Shown piece by piece: positions 27,330-36,918 of a stretch of DNA of 64,000 nucleotides. A program made the translations under genes and the position numbers. Positions within the stretch are counted from its first letter, which is position 1. Every line of letters begins with the position of its first letter. The DNA comes from Streptomyces echinoruber (GTDB lineage: Bacteria; Actinomycetota; Actinomycetes; Streptomycetales; Streptomycetaceae), in NCBI RefSeq assembly GCF_014651135.1, contig NZ_BMWH01000009.1, positions 1 through 64,000 of the forward strand, written 5' to 3'. The notes under the pieces were generated by a model, which worked only from the letters and a program-made list of their open reading frames with translations, did not search any database and was not told where the DNA came from.

Positions 27330-28598
27330 ATGCCGGTACCCGGCCTCGGACCGCGGCCGGCCCGGCCCCGGGCGGGCGGCGGACCGCCGGCCGCCCTCGC
27401 GGTCGCCGCCGTGGCCGTCGTCCTGGCCGTCGCCCTGATCGTCCTGGCCGTCGTCCTGGTCGCCGCCCCGGCCGGCGTCCCGGGGGCGCGGGGCGGGCAC
27501 GGGCGCGCCGACACCGCGGCCGCCCCGGACGGCCTGCCGCACACCACCGTCGAGATCTCGCCCGGCCACTGCGGCCGGGGCTGGCGCGCGCCACGGCCCG
27601 GACTGCAGGTGTTCGACCTGCACAACACCTCCGACCGGGCCGCCGAGGCGTACCTGGAGGACCCGCGCAGCCACGCCGTCCACGGCGAACTGGAGGGCAT
27701 CGCACCGGGCACGACCCGGCAGCTCACCGTCCGCCTCGGCAAGGGCGCCTACGCCTTCCGGTGCGTCCCCGATGACTCCGACGCGGTCACCGGGCCCACC
27801 GTCCGCGTCACCTCCGGCGTCCCCGGCCCGGCGGCGGCGCCCGTCACCGAGCACGACCTCGTCCCGCCCGCGCTCGCCTACCAGAAGTGGGTCGGCGCCG
27901 GCCTGGACACCCTGGTGCGGCTGACCGGCGCGCTGCGCGCCGCGATCGACCGCGGCGACCTGGCCGCGGCCCGGCGCGCCTGGCTCCCGGCGCACCTGCA
28001 GTACGCGCGGCTGGGCGCGGCGTACGGCGCCTTCGGCGACGCCGGTGAACGCATCGACGGCACCGACGCGGGCCTGCCCGGCGGGGTGCGCGACCCGCGC
28101 TTCACCGGCTTCCACCGCCTGGAGTACGGCCTGTGGCACGGCCGGTCCGCCGGCGCCCTGCGCGCCTCGGCGGCCGCCCTCGCCCGGGACGTCGGCGCGC
28201 TGCGCGACGGCTGGGCGCAAGCCCGCGTGGAACCGGGGCAGTTGGGAGTGCGGGCACACGAAATCCTGGAGGACACCGTGCAGTTCGAGCTGACGGGCCG
28301 TACCGACTACGGCAGCGGCAGCAGCCTCGCCACCGCCCGCGCCCACCTCGACGGCACCCGCGCGGTGCTCTCCCGGCTGCGCCCCCTGCTCGCCACCCGC
28401 TACCCGCAACTGCCGCGGCTGGAGCAGGAGATGGACCGCGCCCGGCGCACCCTCGACGCCCTCGGCGCCGCCGGCCGCCCGACCCCCCTGGCGCGCCTGA
28501 CCCGCCGGCAGCGCGAGGCGGTCGACGCGGTCTTCGGCGACCTGGTGGAGCGGCTGGCGCCGGTGGCGGTGCTGTGCGACCCGCGGAGGACGACATGA
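27330..28598 (+). CDS. efeO: Iron uptake system component EfeO (M75, cupredoxin-imelysin)
   Basis: 422 residues from ATG 27330 with GGGAGG six bases upstream. One membrane/signal segment (about residues 22-50) is followed by a cupredoxin-like domain (about 60-155, with candidate metal residues His and Cys) and an M75 imelysin domain (about 165-415) with the family HxxE metal motif (FHRLEYGLW). EfeO presents iron at the cell surface to the EfeU permease. Its stop overlaps efeB. No efeU permease lies in the window. Confidence 0.9.
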   Translation: MPVPGLGPRPARPRAGGGPPAALAVAAVAVVLAVALIVLAVVLVAAPAGVPGARGGHGRADTAAAPDGLPHTTVEISPGHCGRGWRAPRPGLQVFDLHNTSDRAAEAYLEDPRSHAVHGELEGIAPGTTRQLTVRLGKGAYAFRCVPDDSDAVTGPTVRVTSGVPGPAAAPVTEHDLVPPALAYQKWVGAGLDTLVRLTGALRAAIDRGDLAAARRAWLPAHLQYARLGAAYGAFGDAGERIDGTDAGLPGGVRDPRFTGFHRLEYGLWHGRSAGALRASAAALARDVGALRDGWAQARVEPGQLGVRAHEILEDTVQFELTGRTDYGSGSSLATARAHLDGTRAVLSRLRPLLATRYPQLPRLEQEMDRARRTLDALGAAGRPTPLARLTRRQREAVDAVFGDLVERLAPVAVLCDPRRTT

Positions 28599-29920
28599 GC
28601 GCCGACGCGAGCACCAATGGGGACGCCGACATGAGCGCCGACGGGAGCACCGACGTGAGTGCCGACGGCACGACCCGGGACCGGGGCACGCCCCCGGTGG
28701 GCCGGCGCGGCTTTCTGCGCGGCGCGGCCCTGGCCGGGGCGGGCCTGGCCGCGGGCGGCGCCGCCGGAGCCGGGGCGGCCGCCGTGACCGGCGCGGGCGC
28801 GGAGCCGGCCCACGCCGCGCCCGTGGCCCCCTTCCACGGCATCCACCAGGGGTCGGTGCTCGCCGCCCCGCGCCGCGTCACCGCATTCACCGCCTTCGAC
28901 GTGACCGCCGAGAACCGCGCGGAACTGACCGACCTCCTGCGCATCCTGACCGACCGTGCCCGCTTCCTGACCGCCGGCGGTGTACCGCAGCCCCTCGGCG
29001 TCACCGCGCCGCCCGCGGACTCCGGCCTCCTGGGCGACCGGCTGCCCGGCGGGGCGCTGGCGGTGACGGTCGGCGTCGGCGCCTCGCTGTTCGACGACCG
29101 CTACGGCCTCGCCGCGCTCCGGCCGCGCCGCCTGACCACGATGCCGTCCTTCCCCGACGACGACCTCAGACCCGAGTGGTGCCACGGCGACCTCAGTGTG
29201 CAGCTGCACGCCGACGACACCGACACCGTGCTGCACGCGCTGCGCGACCTCGCCCGGCACACCCGCGGCGCAATGCAGGTGCGCTGGCGCCTGGACGGCT
29301 TCACCAGCCCGCCCCGGCCCTCCGGCACCCCGCGCAACCTGCTGGGCTTCAAGGACGGCACCGCCAACCCGGACGTCACCGACGCCCGCGCGATGGACCG
29401 CCTGGTGTGGGTGGGCGCGGGCACGGGCGAGCCCGACTGGGCGGCCGGCGGCAGCTACCAGGTCGTCCGGCTCATCCGCATGCTGGTGGAGTTCTGGGAC
29501 CGCGTCTCCCTCGGCGAACAGGAGCGCATGATCGGCCGGGTCCGCTCCACCGGCGCGCCCCTGGACGGCGACGCCGAGCACGACGTGCCCCACTACGCCG
29601 ACGACCCCAAGGGCGACGTCATCCCGCTGGACGCCCACATCCGCCGCGCCAACCCGCGCACCCCGGACACCGCCGACCAGCGCATCCTGCGCCGCGCCCA
29701 CAACTACGACCGGGGCGTCGACGCCAACGGCAACCTCGACATGGGCCTGCTCTTCTGCTGCTACCAGCAGGACGTGGCCCGCCAGTTCGAGACCGTCCAG
29801 AAGCGCCTGGCCGGCGAGCCCCTCACCGACTACGTCAGGCCGTTCGGCGGCGGCTACTTCTTCGCCCTGCCCGGCGTACGGGACACCACCGACTGGTACG
29901 GCCGGTCGCTGCTGGCGTAG
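28595..29920 (+). CDS. efeB: Deferrochelatase/DyP-type haem peroxidase EfeB
   Basis: 441 residues from ATG 28595, overlapping the efeO stop (ATGA). A twin-arginine signal ([10 protein letters not shown], about residues 33-42) exports the folded haem protein. The DyP signatures are present: GFKDGTANP (the distal Asp motif) and HNYDRG (proximal haem-ligand His), with YQVVRLIRM between. EfeB-type peroxidases are linked to iron uptake; in streptomycetes a relative, DtpA, is linked to copper handling. The N-terminus carries two near repeats ([10 protein letters not shown] and [10 protein letters not shown]), so a start at 28631 is also possible. Confidence 0.93.
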   Translation: MSADASTNGDADMSADGSTDVSADGTTRDRGTPPVGRRGFLRGAALAGAGLAAGGAAGAGAAAVTGAGAEPAHAAPVAPFHGIHQGSVLAAPRRVTAFTAFDVTAENRAELTDLLRILTDRARFLTAGGVPQPLGVTAPPADSGLLGDRLPGGALAVTVGVGASLFDDRYGLAALRPRRLTTMPSFPDDDLRPEWCHGDLSVQLHADDTDTVLHALRDLARHTRGAMQVRWRLDGFTSPPRPSGTPRNLLGFKDGTANPDVTDARAMDRLVWVGAGTGEPDWAAGGSYQVVRLIRMLVEFWDRVSLGEQERMIGRVRSTGAPLDGDAEHDVPHYADDPKGDVIPLDAHIRRANPRTPDTADQRILRRAHNYDRGVDANGNLDMGLLFCCYQQDVARQFETVQKRLAGEPLTDYVRPFGGGYFFALPGVRDTTDWYGRSLLA

Positions 29921-30100
29921 GTCCTCCGGGCCACCTCGCGGGCCGTCGGTGCCCTTGCCGCTCCGGGCCGCGACGCGGCGCGCCGACCGCGTGGTCACGC
30001 GCCGTCCGGCCGCCGAGCCGGCTCGCCGCGTTCGCGTCGGCTCCCGACGGACGAACGCGCCGCCCGCACCGGCGACCTGCCCACCCGAACACCCTTCCGG
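29921..30100. other. Intergenic region after efeB
   Basis: The first 180 bases of the 326-base gap before the phosphoesterase gene. No gene or clear hairpin was recognised here; the gap's second half carries the PHO-box-like repeats. Confidence 0.35.
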
Positions 30101-30165
30101 GTCAACACCTGGTCAAGCTTCGGCCCGGCATCCCTGACGCGGTGTTCACCCCGGCGTCACCATGG
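30101..30165 (+). promoter_or_regulatory. Two candidate PHO boxes (PhoP sites)
   Basis: PhoP in streptomycetes binds 11-base direct repeats resembling GTTCACCCGGC. Here GTCAACACCTG and GTCAAGCTTCG lie in tandem at 30101-30122, and GTTCACCCCGG and CGTCACCATGG at 30144-30165. The downstream gene encodes a secreted phosphoesterase, a classic phosphate-starvation target, so the assignment fits. Confidence 0.55.
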
Positions 30166-30246
30166 CTGCGCCGAGACGCCTCCCACCCGGTGAAGCATGT
30201 CCGGCCGTACGGCGCGGCACCGTTCAGGCACGGAAGGTGAGCCACC

Positions 30247-32100
30247 ATGGCCAGCAGGGGAAGACGAGCAACCGTCCGGAGACTGGGGGCGCTCGCGGGC
30301 GCCGCCGCGCTCGCGGTCCTCGCCGGAAGCGGGCCCGCCCGGGCGTCCGCACCCGCGGCGCCGCGACCCGGCACCAACGCCACGGTCACGGCCACGCCCG
30401 TCCAGCACGTGGTCGTGCTGTTCGACGAGAACGTCTCCTTCGACCACTACTTCGCCACCTACCCGAAGGCGGCCAATACCGACGGCACGAGGTTCACCGC
30501 GTCGCGGCGGACCCCGAAGGACGTCGACACCCTCGCCCACGCCGGCCTGCTGACGAAGAACCCCAACCAGTACGCGCCCAGGCGGCTCACCCCGGCGCAG
30601 GCCATGACCTGCGACCAGAACCACGGCTACAGCGCCGAGCAGTACGCCTACGACGGCGGCAGGGCCGACCGGTTCGTCCAGAACACCGAGGTCGGCAAGT
30701 GCAGCGGCGGCCTGTTCGGCGAGCCGGGCCTGGTGATGGACTACTACGACGGCAACACCGTCACCGCGCTGTGGAACTACGCCCAGCACTACGCCCTCAA
30801 CGACCGCTCCTTCAGCTCGGTCTACGGCCCCTCCACGCCCGGCGCCCTGAACCTGGCCTCCGGCCAGACGCACGGCGTGATCTCCGTCGACCCGAAGTCC
30901 GGCACCGACCACCCCCGGCAGACCCTGACGCCCGACCCCTACGCGGTGAAGTCGCCCGACGCCCAGGGCGTCGGCACCGTCGTCAACGACCCGGACCCGG
31001 CCTACGACGACTGCGCCGGCAAGAACCACACCAGCAGCAACGCGCTCGCGGTTATGCGGGGCAGGAACATCGGCGACCTGCTGAACGCCAAGAAGGTCAC
31101 CTGGGGCTGGTTCCAGGGCGGCTTCCGCCCGTCCACCGCGTGGGACGGCACCCAGGGCCACTACGCCCAGTGCGACACCACGCACACCAACGCCGGCGGC
31201 GCGGCGGTCGTCGACTACAGCCCGCACCACAACCCGTTCGCGTACTACCGGTCGACGGCCAACCCGCACCACCTGCCGCCCCGGAACGTCGCCGAGATCG
31301 GCCACGACGGGCAGGCCAACCACAACTACGACCTGACCGACTTCCACGCCGCCCTGAGGGCGGGCAAACTCCCGGCGGTCAGCTTCGTCAAGGCCGCCCA
31401 GTACCAGGACGGCCACGCCGGCTACTCCGACCCGATCGACGAACAGCACTTCCTCGTCAAGGAGATCAACGCCGTCCAGAGCTCGCCGCAGTGGAGGTCG
31501 ACGGCGATCGTGGTCGCCTACGACGACTCCGACGGCTGGTACGACCACGCCTACGTCAAGCCGCGCAACGGCTCCACGGACACCGCCCCCGGCTCCGACG
31601 GCAGGGCCACCGACAGCCCCGCCTGCCAGGCCGGGCCGAAGCCGTCCGGCGGTTACCAGGACCGCTGCGGCCCGGGCACCCGCCAGCCGCTGCTGGTCAT
31701 CTCCCCCTACAGCAAGGTCAACAAGGTCGACCACACCTTCACCGACCAGGCGTCGATCATCCGGTTCATCGAGGACAACTGGCACACCGGCCGCATCGGC
31801 GACCACTCCTTCGACGCCACCGCCGGCCCCCTGACCGGAATGTTCGACTTCCGGCACCCGAACGGCAAGCAGGTGCTGCTGAACGCCGACGGCTCCGTGA
31901 AGTCCGTCGGCCCGATCCGCACCGTGAAGCCGGTGACCACCGCCATCGTGCCGGGACCCGCGCTGCGGAACACCGCCGCGAGCGGTGACGCCTCCCCGTC
32001 CCCGGCGGTCCCGGCCGGCATCGCGGTGGGCGCCCTGCTGGCGGCCGGAGCCACCGGTACCTGGCTGACCCTGCGGCGCAGGGCGCGCGGCACCGCCTGA
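30247..32100 (+). CDS. Secreted phosphoesterase / phospholipase C family protein
   Basis: 617 residues. An Arg-rich signal peptide (about 1-34) is followed by the alkaline-phosphatase-like phosphoesterase fold of bacterial phospholipase C and acid phosphatases: HVVVLFDENVSFDHYF opens the domain with the metal/nucleophile region, and a metal-binding AYDDSDGWYDH segment lies near residue 428. The C-terminus has a Ser/Pro linker and a single membrane helix with an Arg-rich tail (about 588-612), so it may stay anchored outside the membrane. GGAAGGTGAG precedes the ATG. Candidate PHO boxes upstream suggest phosphate control. Confidence 0.88.
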   Translation: MASRGRRATVRRLGALAGAAALAVLAGSGPARASAPAAPRPGTNATVTATPVQHVVVLFDENVSFDHYFATYPKAANTDGTRFTASRRTPKDVDTLAHAGLLTKNPNQYAPRRLTPAQAMTCDQNHGYSAEQYAYDGGRADRFVQNTEVGKCSGGLFGEPGLVMDYYDGNTVTALWNYAQHYALNDRSFSSVYGPSTPGALNLASGQTHGVISVDPKSGTDHPRQTLTPDPYAVKSPDAQGVGTVVNDPDPAYDDCAGKNHTSSNALAVMRGRNIGDLLNAKKVTWGWFQGGFRPSTAWDGTQGHYAQCDTTHTNAGGAAVVDYSPHHNPFAYYRSTANPHHLPPRNVAEIGHDGQANHNYDLTDFHAALRAGKLPAVSFVKAAQYQDGHAGYSDPIDEQHFLVKEINAVQSSPQWRSTAIVVAYDDSDGWYDHAYVKPRNGSTDTAPGSDGRATDSPACQAGPKPSGGYQDRCGPGTRQPLLVISPYSKVNKVDHTFTDQASIIRFIEDNWHTGRIGDHSFDATAGPLTGMFDFRHPNGKQVLLNADGSVKSVGPIRTVKPVTTAIVPGPALRNTAASGDASPSPAVPAGIAVGALLAAGATGTWLTLRRRARGTA

Positions 32101-32198
32101 GCCGCCCGGCTGTCAGTGGCGGCCCCTACCGTGGAACGCGACACCGGCCACGGATCCGGGGCCGCCACCGGCCGCGGAGGAAAAAAGGGGGGACCGCC

Positions 32199-32768
32199 AT
32201 GACGACGCTGCCCGACCGGCCCCGCAGCGCACTGCTCGTCACCGACGTCCAGAAGGGCGTGGTCGCGCACGCCCACCGGCGCGACGAGGTGATCGCCCAC
32301 ATCGCCGCCCTGGTCGAGCGGGCGCGCGAGCAGCACGCCCCGGTGGTGTGGGTGCAGCACTCCGACGACCACATCGAGCAGGGCACCGAGAGCTGGGAGT
32401 ACGTCCCCGAACTCGTCCGGCGCGAGGACGAACCCCTCGTCCCCAAGCACTACGCGGACGCCTTCGAGAACACCGGCCTGGAGGCGGTCCTCGCCGGGCA
32501 CCGGGTGGGACGGCTGGTCGTCGCCGGCGCCCAGACCGACGAGTGCATCCGCGCCACGCTGCACGGCGCGTTCACCCGCGGCTACGACGTGACGCTCGTC
32601 GCCGACGCGCACACCACGCAGGACCTCACGGCGTATGGCGCGCCGCCGCCGGCACAGGTCATCGCCCACACCAACCTCTACTGGCAGGGCCACCGCGGCT
32701 CCGGCCGCCGCGCGGGCACCGCCGACACGGCGGACGTGACGTTCACGCCGGCGTCGGGGGAGGGCTGA
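32199..32768 (+). CDS. Isochorismatase-family cysteine hydrolase
   Basis: 189 residues with the family's catalytic triad: Asp in LLVTDVQKGV (about residue 16), Lys in PKHYADAF, and Cys in AQTDECIRATL (about residue 115). These enzymes hydrolyse amides, nicotinamide-like compounds or isochorismate; the substrate cannot be deduced. A GGGGGGA stretch precedes the ATG. The last 26 bases overlap the 3' end of the convergent membrane-protein gene. Confidence 0.9.
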   Translation: MTTLPDRPRSALLVTDVQKGVVAHAHRRDEVIAHIAALVERAREQHAPVVWVQHSDDHIEQGTESWEYVPELVRREDEPLVPKHYADAFENTGLEAVLAGHRVGRLVVAGAQTDECIRATLHGAFTRGYDVTLVADAHTTQDLTAYGAPPPAQVIAHTNLYWQGHRGSGRRAGTADTADVTFTPASGEG

Positions 32769-34506
32769 GCGGGTGCCGGCCGCGGTCGCCGGCGCCGGCC
32801 GTGGCCGGGGGTGTCAGATGGACGTAGCTGCTCGACAGGGTCTGCGGGGCGGCGGTGAAGGCCCGCAGGCGGATGCCGTGGTGCCGGTGGGGGAGGACGA
32901 ACCGGCCGCCGGGCGCCCGCAGTTCGATGCGGACCGTGGCGTGGGCGGGGATGGTGGCCGGGCCGCGCACCGGCGACCAGTAGCGGCTCATGCCCTGACC
33001 GGTGGTGAGCATGAAGTGGGGCGTGAGGGCGGTGCCCGCCCGGTTGGTGACCCGCAGCGTCAGCCGCGTCACCGTGCTCGGCGCCGCCCACCGCGCCGCG
33101 GTGATCCGCATGCGCAGCGGCGGCGTGCCCGTGGCCGCCACGGCGCCGCTCACCAGGGCCGGCAGCACCAGCAGCGCGACCGCGGCGCACCGGGCCGGGC
33201 GCCGGTGCGGCCCCGAGAGCAGCCGCGGCCGGGGCTGCCAGGCGGTGGCGAACTCCGCGGCGGGCGCGGTGAGCGCGGCCGCCAGCCACAGCGGAGTCAT
33301 CATCAGGTAGTAACCGTCCTGGGAGCGCGTCGCCAGGTAGAACGCGCACCAGGGCAGCACGGTCGCCGCCGGCCCCAGCCGCCGCACGAACAGCACCAGC
33401 AGGGCGAGCAGCGCCACGAGCAGCAGCAGGCTGGCGCGGGAGTACCAGACGAGCCGGTCGCTGCCGCCGGTCAGGTACAGGGAGACGTCCACCAGGCCCT
33501 GCCCGTGCAGCACCGCGCCCTGCGTCAGCGGCAGCGCGACCCCGGTCAGCCAGGCCCGCGGCTCGTGCACGACGAAATAGGCGTCGACCAGCAGCCACGC
33601 CAGGGCGGCGGTCCCCGTCACGCGCAGCAGCACCCCGGCGGCCGCCCGCCCGCCCAGCTCGCCGCGGCGCACCGCGTAGATCCCGGCCAGCAGGAACGGC
33701 GCCACGAACCACGGCAGTTGCTGCGCCGCGCAGGCCAGCCCCAGGCACGCGGCCCGCGCGACGCCGGCCGGCCCGAGCCGGCCGCCCCGCCCGAGCCGCG
33801 GCCAGCGCACCACCACCGGGACCAGCAGCGCGAGGGCGAGGATCGCGGGGTAGCCGAGCCGGGCGTACGTCGGCAGGAAGCCGAAGCCGAGGCAGGTCAT
33901 GGCCGCGGCCGGCCGCCACGGCACCGGCAGCAGCCGCCACAGCAGCACGGCGCCGCACACCAGCGCGCCGGTCGTCATCGCCGTCGCCGGTGTGCCGCCG
34001 TGCCCCAGCCACAGCAGCGGGGCGGTCAGCAGCGGGGCCAGCGGCGGATAGCCGTACGTGAGGTCGTAGCCGCCGTCGAAGGTCGGGGTGAGGGCGACGC
34101 CGGGCTGGTGGAACAGCCACGGCCACGGCCGGCCGTAGACCGCGTGGCCGGCCACCAGTTCCCTGGCGGCCTGAGCGGTCAGGACCCCCTCGTCGCCGCC
34201 CCGGTGGTTCATGACCCACGCGCACAGCACCAGCGTCACGGCCGTGGCCAGCACGCACGCGTCGAGGCGGGCCAGCGACCGGGGGCGGCGCACCACCAGT
34301 GCCAGCACCCCGCACACCAGGATGGAGGCGTAGCAGACGGAGATGACCGCGGCGACGACCAGGCGGTGACCGGCCGCCTGGGTCCACACGGCCCGCGTGC
34401 CGATGAACAGGCTGACGTCGGCGAGCAGGGTCAGGACGCGATGCCACGGGGCGGGCACCTCGGGGGCGGCGGACACCGTCGGCCTCGTCCGCCGTGCCGT
34501 GGTCAC
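32743..34506 (-). CDS. GT87-like (DUF2029) membrane glycosyltransferase candidate
   Basis: About 587 residues from GTG 34506 with roughly 11-12 membrane helices in the first 430 residues. Early loop features fit the GT-C mannosyltransferase class: an Asp-containing EGVLTAQAAREL loop, an HAVYGRPWPW region and YPPLAPLLTAPLLWL. The last 120 residues form a beta-rich extracytoplasmic domain. The frame upstream of 34506 is AT-rich and reads poorly, so the longer start at 34710 was rejected; no strong ribosome-binding site marks 34506, and the start is uncertain. The acceptor is unknown. Confidence 0.75.
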   Translation of the reverse strand: MTTARRTRPTVSAAPEVPAPWHRVLTLLADVSLFIGTRAVWTQAAGHRLVVAAVISVCYASILVCGVLALVVRRPRSLARLDACVLATAVTLVLCAWVMNHRGGDEGVLTAQAARELVAGHAVYGRPWPWLFHQPGVALTPTFDGGYDLTYGYPPLAPLLTAPLLWLGHGGTPATAMTTGALVCGAVLLWRLLPVPWRPAAAMTCLGFGFLPTYARLGYPAILALALLVPVVVRWPRLGRGGRLGPAGVARAACLGLACAAQQLPWFVAPFLLAGIYAVRRGELGGRAAAGVLLRVTGTAALAWLLVDAYFVVHEPRAWLTGVALPLTQGAVLHGQGLVDVSLYLTGGSDRLVWYSRASLLLLVALLALLVLFVRRLGPAATVLPWCAFYLATRSQDGYYLMMTPLWLAAALTAPAAEFATAWQPRPRLLSGPHRRPARCAAVALLVLPALVSGAVAATGTPPLRMRITAARWAAPSTVTRLTLRVTNRAGTALTPHFMLTTGQGMSRYWSPVRGPATIPAHATVRIELRAPGGRFVLPHRHHGIRLRAFTAAPQTLSSSYVHLTPPATAGAGDRGRHPLSPPPTPA

Positions 34507-34851
34507 CCGCCGCGTTTCCGGCGTTGTTTCTGGCGTTTCTGCCAAGCGCACGACGACCGACGGTAGCCGCGACCGGTGAAGGGGGAACGACCGAAGGTGA
34601 AGAGTCCGGTGTGAGACCGGTAAGAAGCCGCGATCCGGGTGGGCGTCAAGAAAGCGGATGGAAGGCGAATAGAGGGGAGGAATGGTGAAGGAAGGTCTGA
34701 TAAAAGGCATTTCCTTACGGGTGTGTCGTCGCGTGTCGGTCCCGTCCGGGCGGATCGGTCGCGGAGCGTGTCGCGGTTCGGCCGAACGGGTGACGTGGCG
34801 TAAGAATTGGCTGATGCAGGCGATGAGTGCGAGTCAGGTCGGGGGAAGCCG
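34507..34851. other. Divergent promoter region between the GT87-like gene and sepF paralogue
   Basis: 345 bases, locally AT-rich. On the minus strand TTGACG (34655-34660) is followed 17 bases later by TTCTTA, a possible promoter. On the plus strand GTGACG (34790-34795) precedes an AT-rich stretch (TAAGAATT, 34801-34808) close to the sepF start. No gene is seen. Confidence 0.4.
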
Positions 34852-35241
34852 GTGAACAGCCACGACGTCACCGATGAACAGTGGGAGGGGCTCGCCCAGG
34901 TCGTTCCCTTGCGCGGCCGTGACGCCTGGCCGTCCGCCGTCGACCACCGGGCCCTGCCCGACGCGGAGACCGAGACCCGGCGCCGCTTCGTCGTGTTGAG
35001 GGTCAACGTCTTCGCCGACGCCCGGGAGGTCGCCGAGACGCTCATGGCGGGCGCGCCCGTCCTGCTCGACCTCACCGGCGCCGAGAGCGACGTCGCCAAG
35101 CGCGTCCTCGACTTCAGCACCGGTGTCGTCTTCGGCCTCGCCAGCGGCATGCACCGCGTCGACCGCAACGTGTTCCTGCTCACCCCGCCCGGCACCGAGG
35201 TGAGCGGGCTGGTGGAGGAGGCGGCGGTGCACGGAGGGTGA
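34852..35241 (+). CDS. SepF-like cell division protein paralogue
   Basis: 129 residues from GTG 34852 with GGGGGAAG upstream. The C-terminal 80 residues match the SepF fold (RRFVVLRVNVFADAREVAETLMAGAPVLLDLTG, and DFSTGVVFGLASGMHRVDRNVFLL). SepF tethers FtsZ to the membrane, but this copy lacks the amphipathic N-terminal membrane helix and lies away from the division cluster. It is probably one of the extra SepF-like proteins that streptomycetes carry, with a modified role. Confidence 0.88.
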   Translation: MNSHDVTDEQWEGLAQVVPLRGRDAWPSAVDHRALPDAETETRRRFVVLRVNVFADAREVAETLMAGAPVLLDLTGAESDVAKRVLDFSTGVVFGLASGMHRVDRNVFLLTPPGTEVSGLVEEAAVHGG

Positions 35242-35471
35242 GGCCCGGGGCGGGCCCGATCCGGGTGCCGCGCGGGGGAGCCGGCGCGGGGGAGGCCGTT
35301 GATGCGGGGCGCCGGTGCGGGGGAAGCCGTCGGTGCGGGACGCCGATGCGGAGTGCCGGTGCGCGTACGGCGGGCGTGGCGCGGTGTGCGTTGACGCGGT
35401 GGTCGCCCGTTCGTGGGAAGGAGCGCGGGCGGAAACGGTTCGGCCGAAGAGCGGAGTCCTACCGTCCGGAC
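35242..35471. other. Gap before the ATPase gene, with G-rich degenerate repeats
   Basis: 230 bases between the sepF paralogue and the ATPase start. The upstream open frame continues through here, but its translation is Gly/Arg-rich and has no ribosome-binding site, so I treat it as non-coding. GGCGCGGGGGA-like words recur at 35270-35345. Confidence 0.35.
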
Positions 35472-36878
35472 ATGGCCGCCTCGCCCGTCTCGCCCGCCTT
35501 CCCCGTGCCGACCCCGCACGTTCCCTCCCCTCCGCCCGAGCCGCACGGTTCGTCCCCGTCCGCTCGGCCCGACGCCCCGTTCCCGGCTCCCTCCCCGTCG
35601 GATCGGCCCGGCGTCCCCTCTTCGCCTTCCACTCCGTCCGCTCGGCCCGGCGTCCCCTCTTCGCCTTGCACCTCGCCCGCTCGGCCCGGCGTCCTCTCCC
35701 CGGCCCCCGCCCCGTCCGAAGGCGCCGGTGAGCGGAGCGACGGGCGGGCGCGGATCACCGAGCTGCGGTTGTCCGCCTTCGCCGGGCACCGCGGAGCGGT
35801 GTTCCCGCTCGGCCCGCTCACCCTCTTCACCGGCCCCAGCGGCAGCGGCAAGTCCAGCGCGCTGCGGGCCTACGAGGCGCTGGCCCGGCTCGGAGGCGGC
35901 GCGGAACTCGGCGAGGTCTTCCCGGACCCCTCCGGCTGCGTTCCCGAACGCGCCCGGCCCGACGCCCAGCGGCGCCGCGGCTTCCGCATCGGCTGCACCG
36001 CGGACGGCCCGCAGGGTCCCGTCCGGCTCGACGTCGCCGTACAGGCCGAGCCCGAGCTGCGCATCGTCGGCGAACGGCTCAGCGCGGGCGGCACGGTCCT
36101 GCTGCAGACGGCGCTGCGCGACCCCGGGCGGCGTACCGTGCAGGCCGCCTGGCACACGGCCGGCGCGGCACCGGTCACCCGCGCCCCGCTGCCCGACGAC
36201 CGGCTCGGCACGGCCCTGGTGCCGCTGCGGGTGGCCGGCAAGACCGAAGGGCAGCGCCGGGTGCTCGCCGCGGCGGAGCAGATGGTCGTCGCGCTGCGGT
36301 CCGTCTTCGCCTGCGACCCGCGCCCCGAGCGGATGCGCGACCCCGTGCCGCGCGGCACGGGACGCCTGCTGCGCGGTTGCGACAACCTCGCCGACGTCCT
36401 CGGGCGGACCCGTACCGAGTGCGGGCGGCGGCACGCGTACCTCGTGGAGGTGCTGCGCGCCGGATGCGCCGGGCCGGTCACGGACGTCCTGGCCGACTTC
36501 ACCGGTGACGGGCAGGTGCGGGCGGTGCTCGACCGCGGGAACGGGGCGCGCATCGGCTTCGAACGGCTCGGCGACGGCGAACTGCGTTATGCCGCACTGG
36601 CGTTGGTGCTGCTGACCGGGCCGGGCGTGCTGGAGGTCGACGTACCCGGCGAGGTGCCCGCCGCCCTGCAGACCCTCACCGTGCTCGCGGACGGCTTCGA
36701 CCGCGGGCTGGACGCGCGGCAGCGTGACGCCCTGCTGCGGCTGGCGGTGCGGATGTGCGAGCGCGGCCACATCCGCTGGGTGGGCGCGGTGAGCGACGTC
36801 TCCTGGACGGCCGGGATGGCGGGGATCGCCGGGACGGCCGGGACACCGGGGCCGACCGTCGTCCGCCTCGCGCCGTGA
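35472..36878 (+). CDS. SMC/RecF-like ATP-binding protein with Pro-rich N-terminus
   Basis: 468 residues from ATG 35472. The first 90 residues are Pro/Ser-rich and disordered, encoded partly by three 39-base tandem repeats (35604-35720; RPGVPSSP motif). The ATPase domain begins ITELRLSAFAGHRGAVFPLG and has Walker A GPSGSGKSS (about 118-126). Its later part shows features of ABC-type ATPases involved in DNA or RNA metabolism (GFERLGDGELRYAALALVLL resembles a signature and Walker B region). The start is uncertain because no good ribosome-binding site was found. The MazG-like gene follows after 40 bases. Confidence 0.72.
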   Translation: MAASPVSPAFPVPTPHVPSPPPEPHGSSPSARPDAPFPAPSPSDRPGVPSSPSTPSARPGVPSSPCTSPARPGVLSPAPAPSEGAGERSDGRARITELRLSAFAGHRGAVFPLGPLTLFTGPSGSGKSSALRAYEALARLGGGAELGEVFPDPSGCVPERARPDAQRRRGFRIGCTADGPQGPVRLDVAVQAEPELRIVGERLSAGGTVLLQTALRDPGRRTVQAAWHTAGAAPVTRAPLPDDRLGTALVPLRVAGKTEGQRRVLAAAEQMVVALRSVFACDPRPERMRDPVPRGTGRLLRGCDNLADVLGRTRTECGRRHAYLVEVLRAGCAGPVTDVLADFTGDGQVRAVLDRGNGARIGFERLGDGELRYAALALVLLTGPGVLEVDVPGEVPAALQTLTVLADGFDRGLDARQRDALLRLAVRMCERGHIRWVGAVSDVSWTAGMAGIAGTAGTPGPTVVRLAP

Positions 36879-36918
36879 CGTGCCCGCCGCCCCGCGCCGC
36901 GGTGGTACACCTGGACGC

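Noticed and set aside
34507..34710. Upstream extension of the GT87-like gene to 34710
   Set aside because: The added codons are AT-rich and unlike the rest of the gene, and relatives of this type start at the first membrane region.
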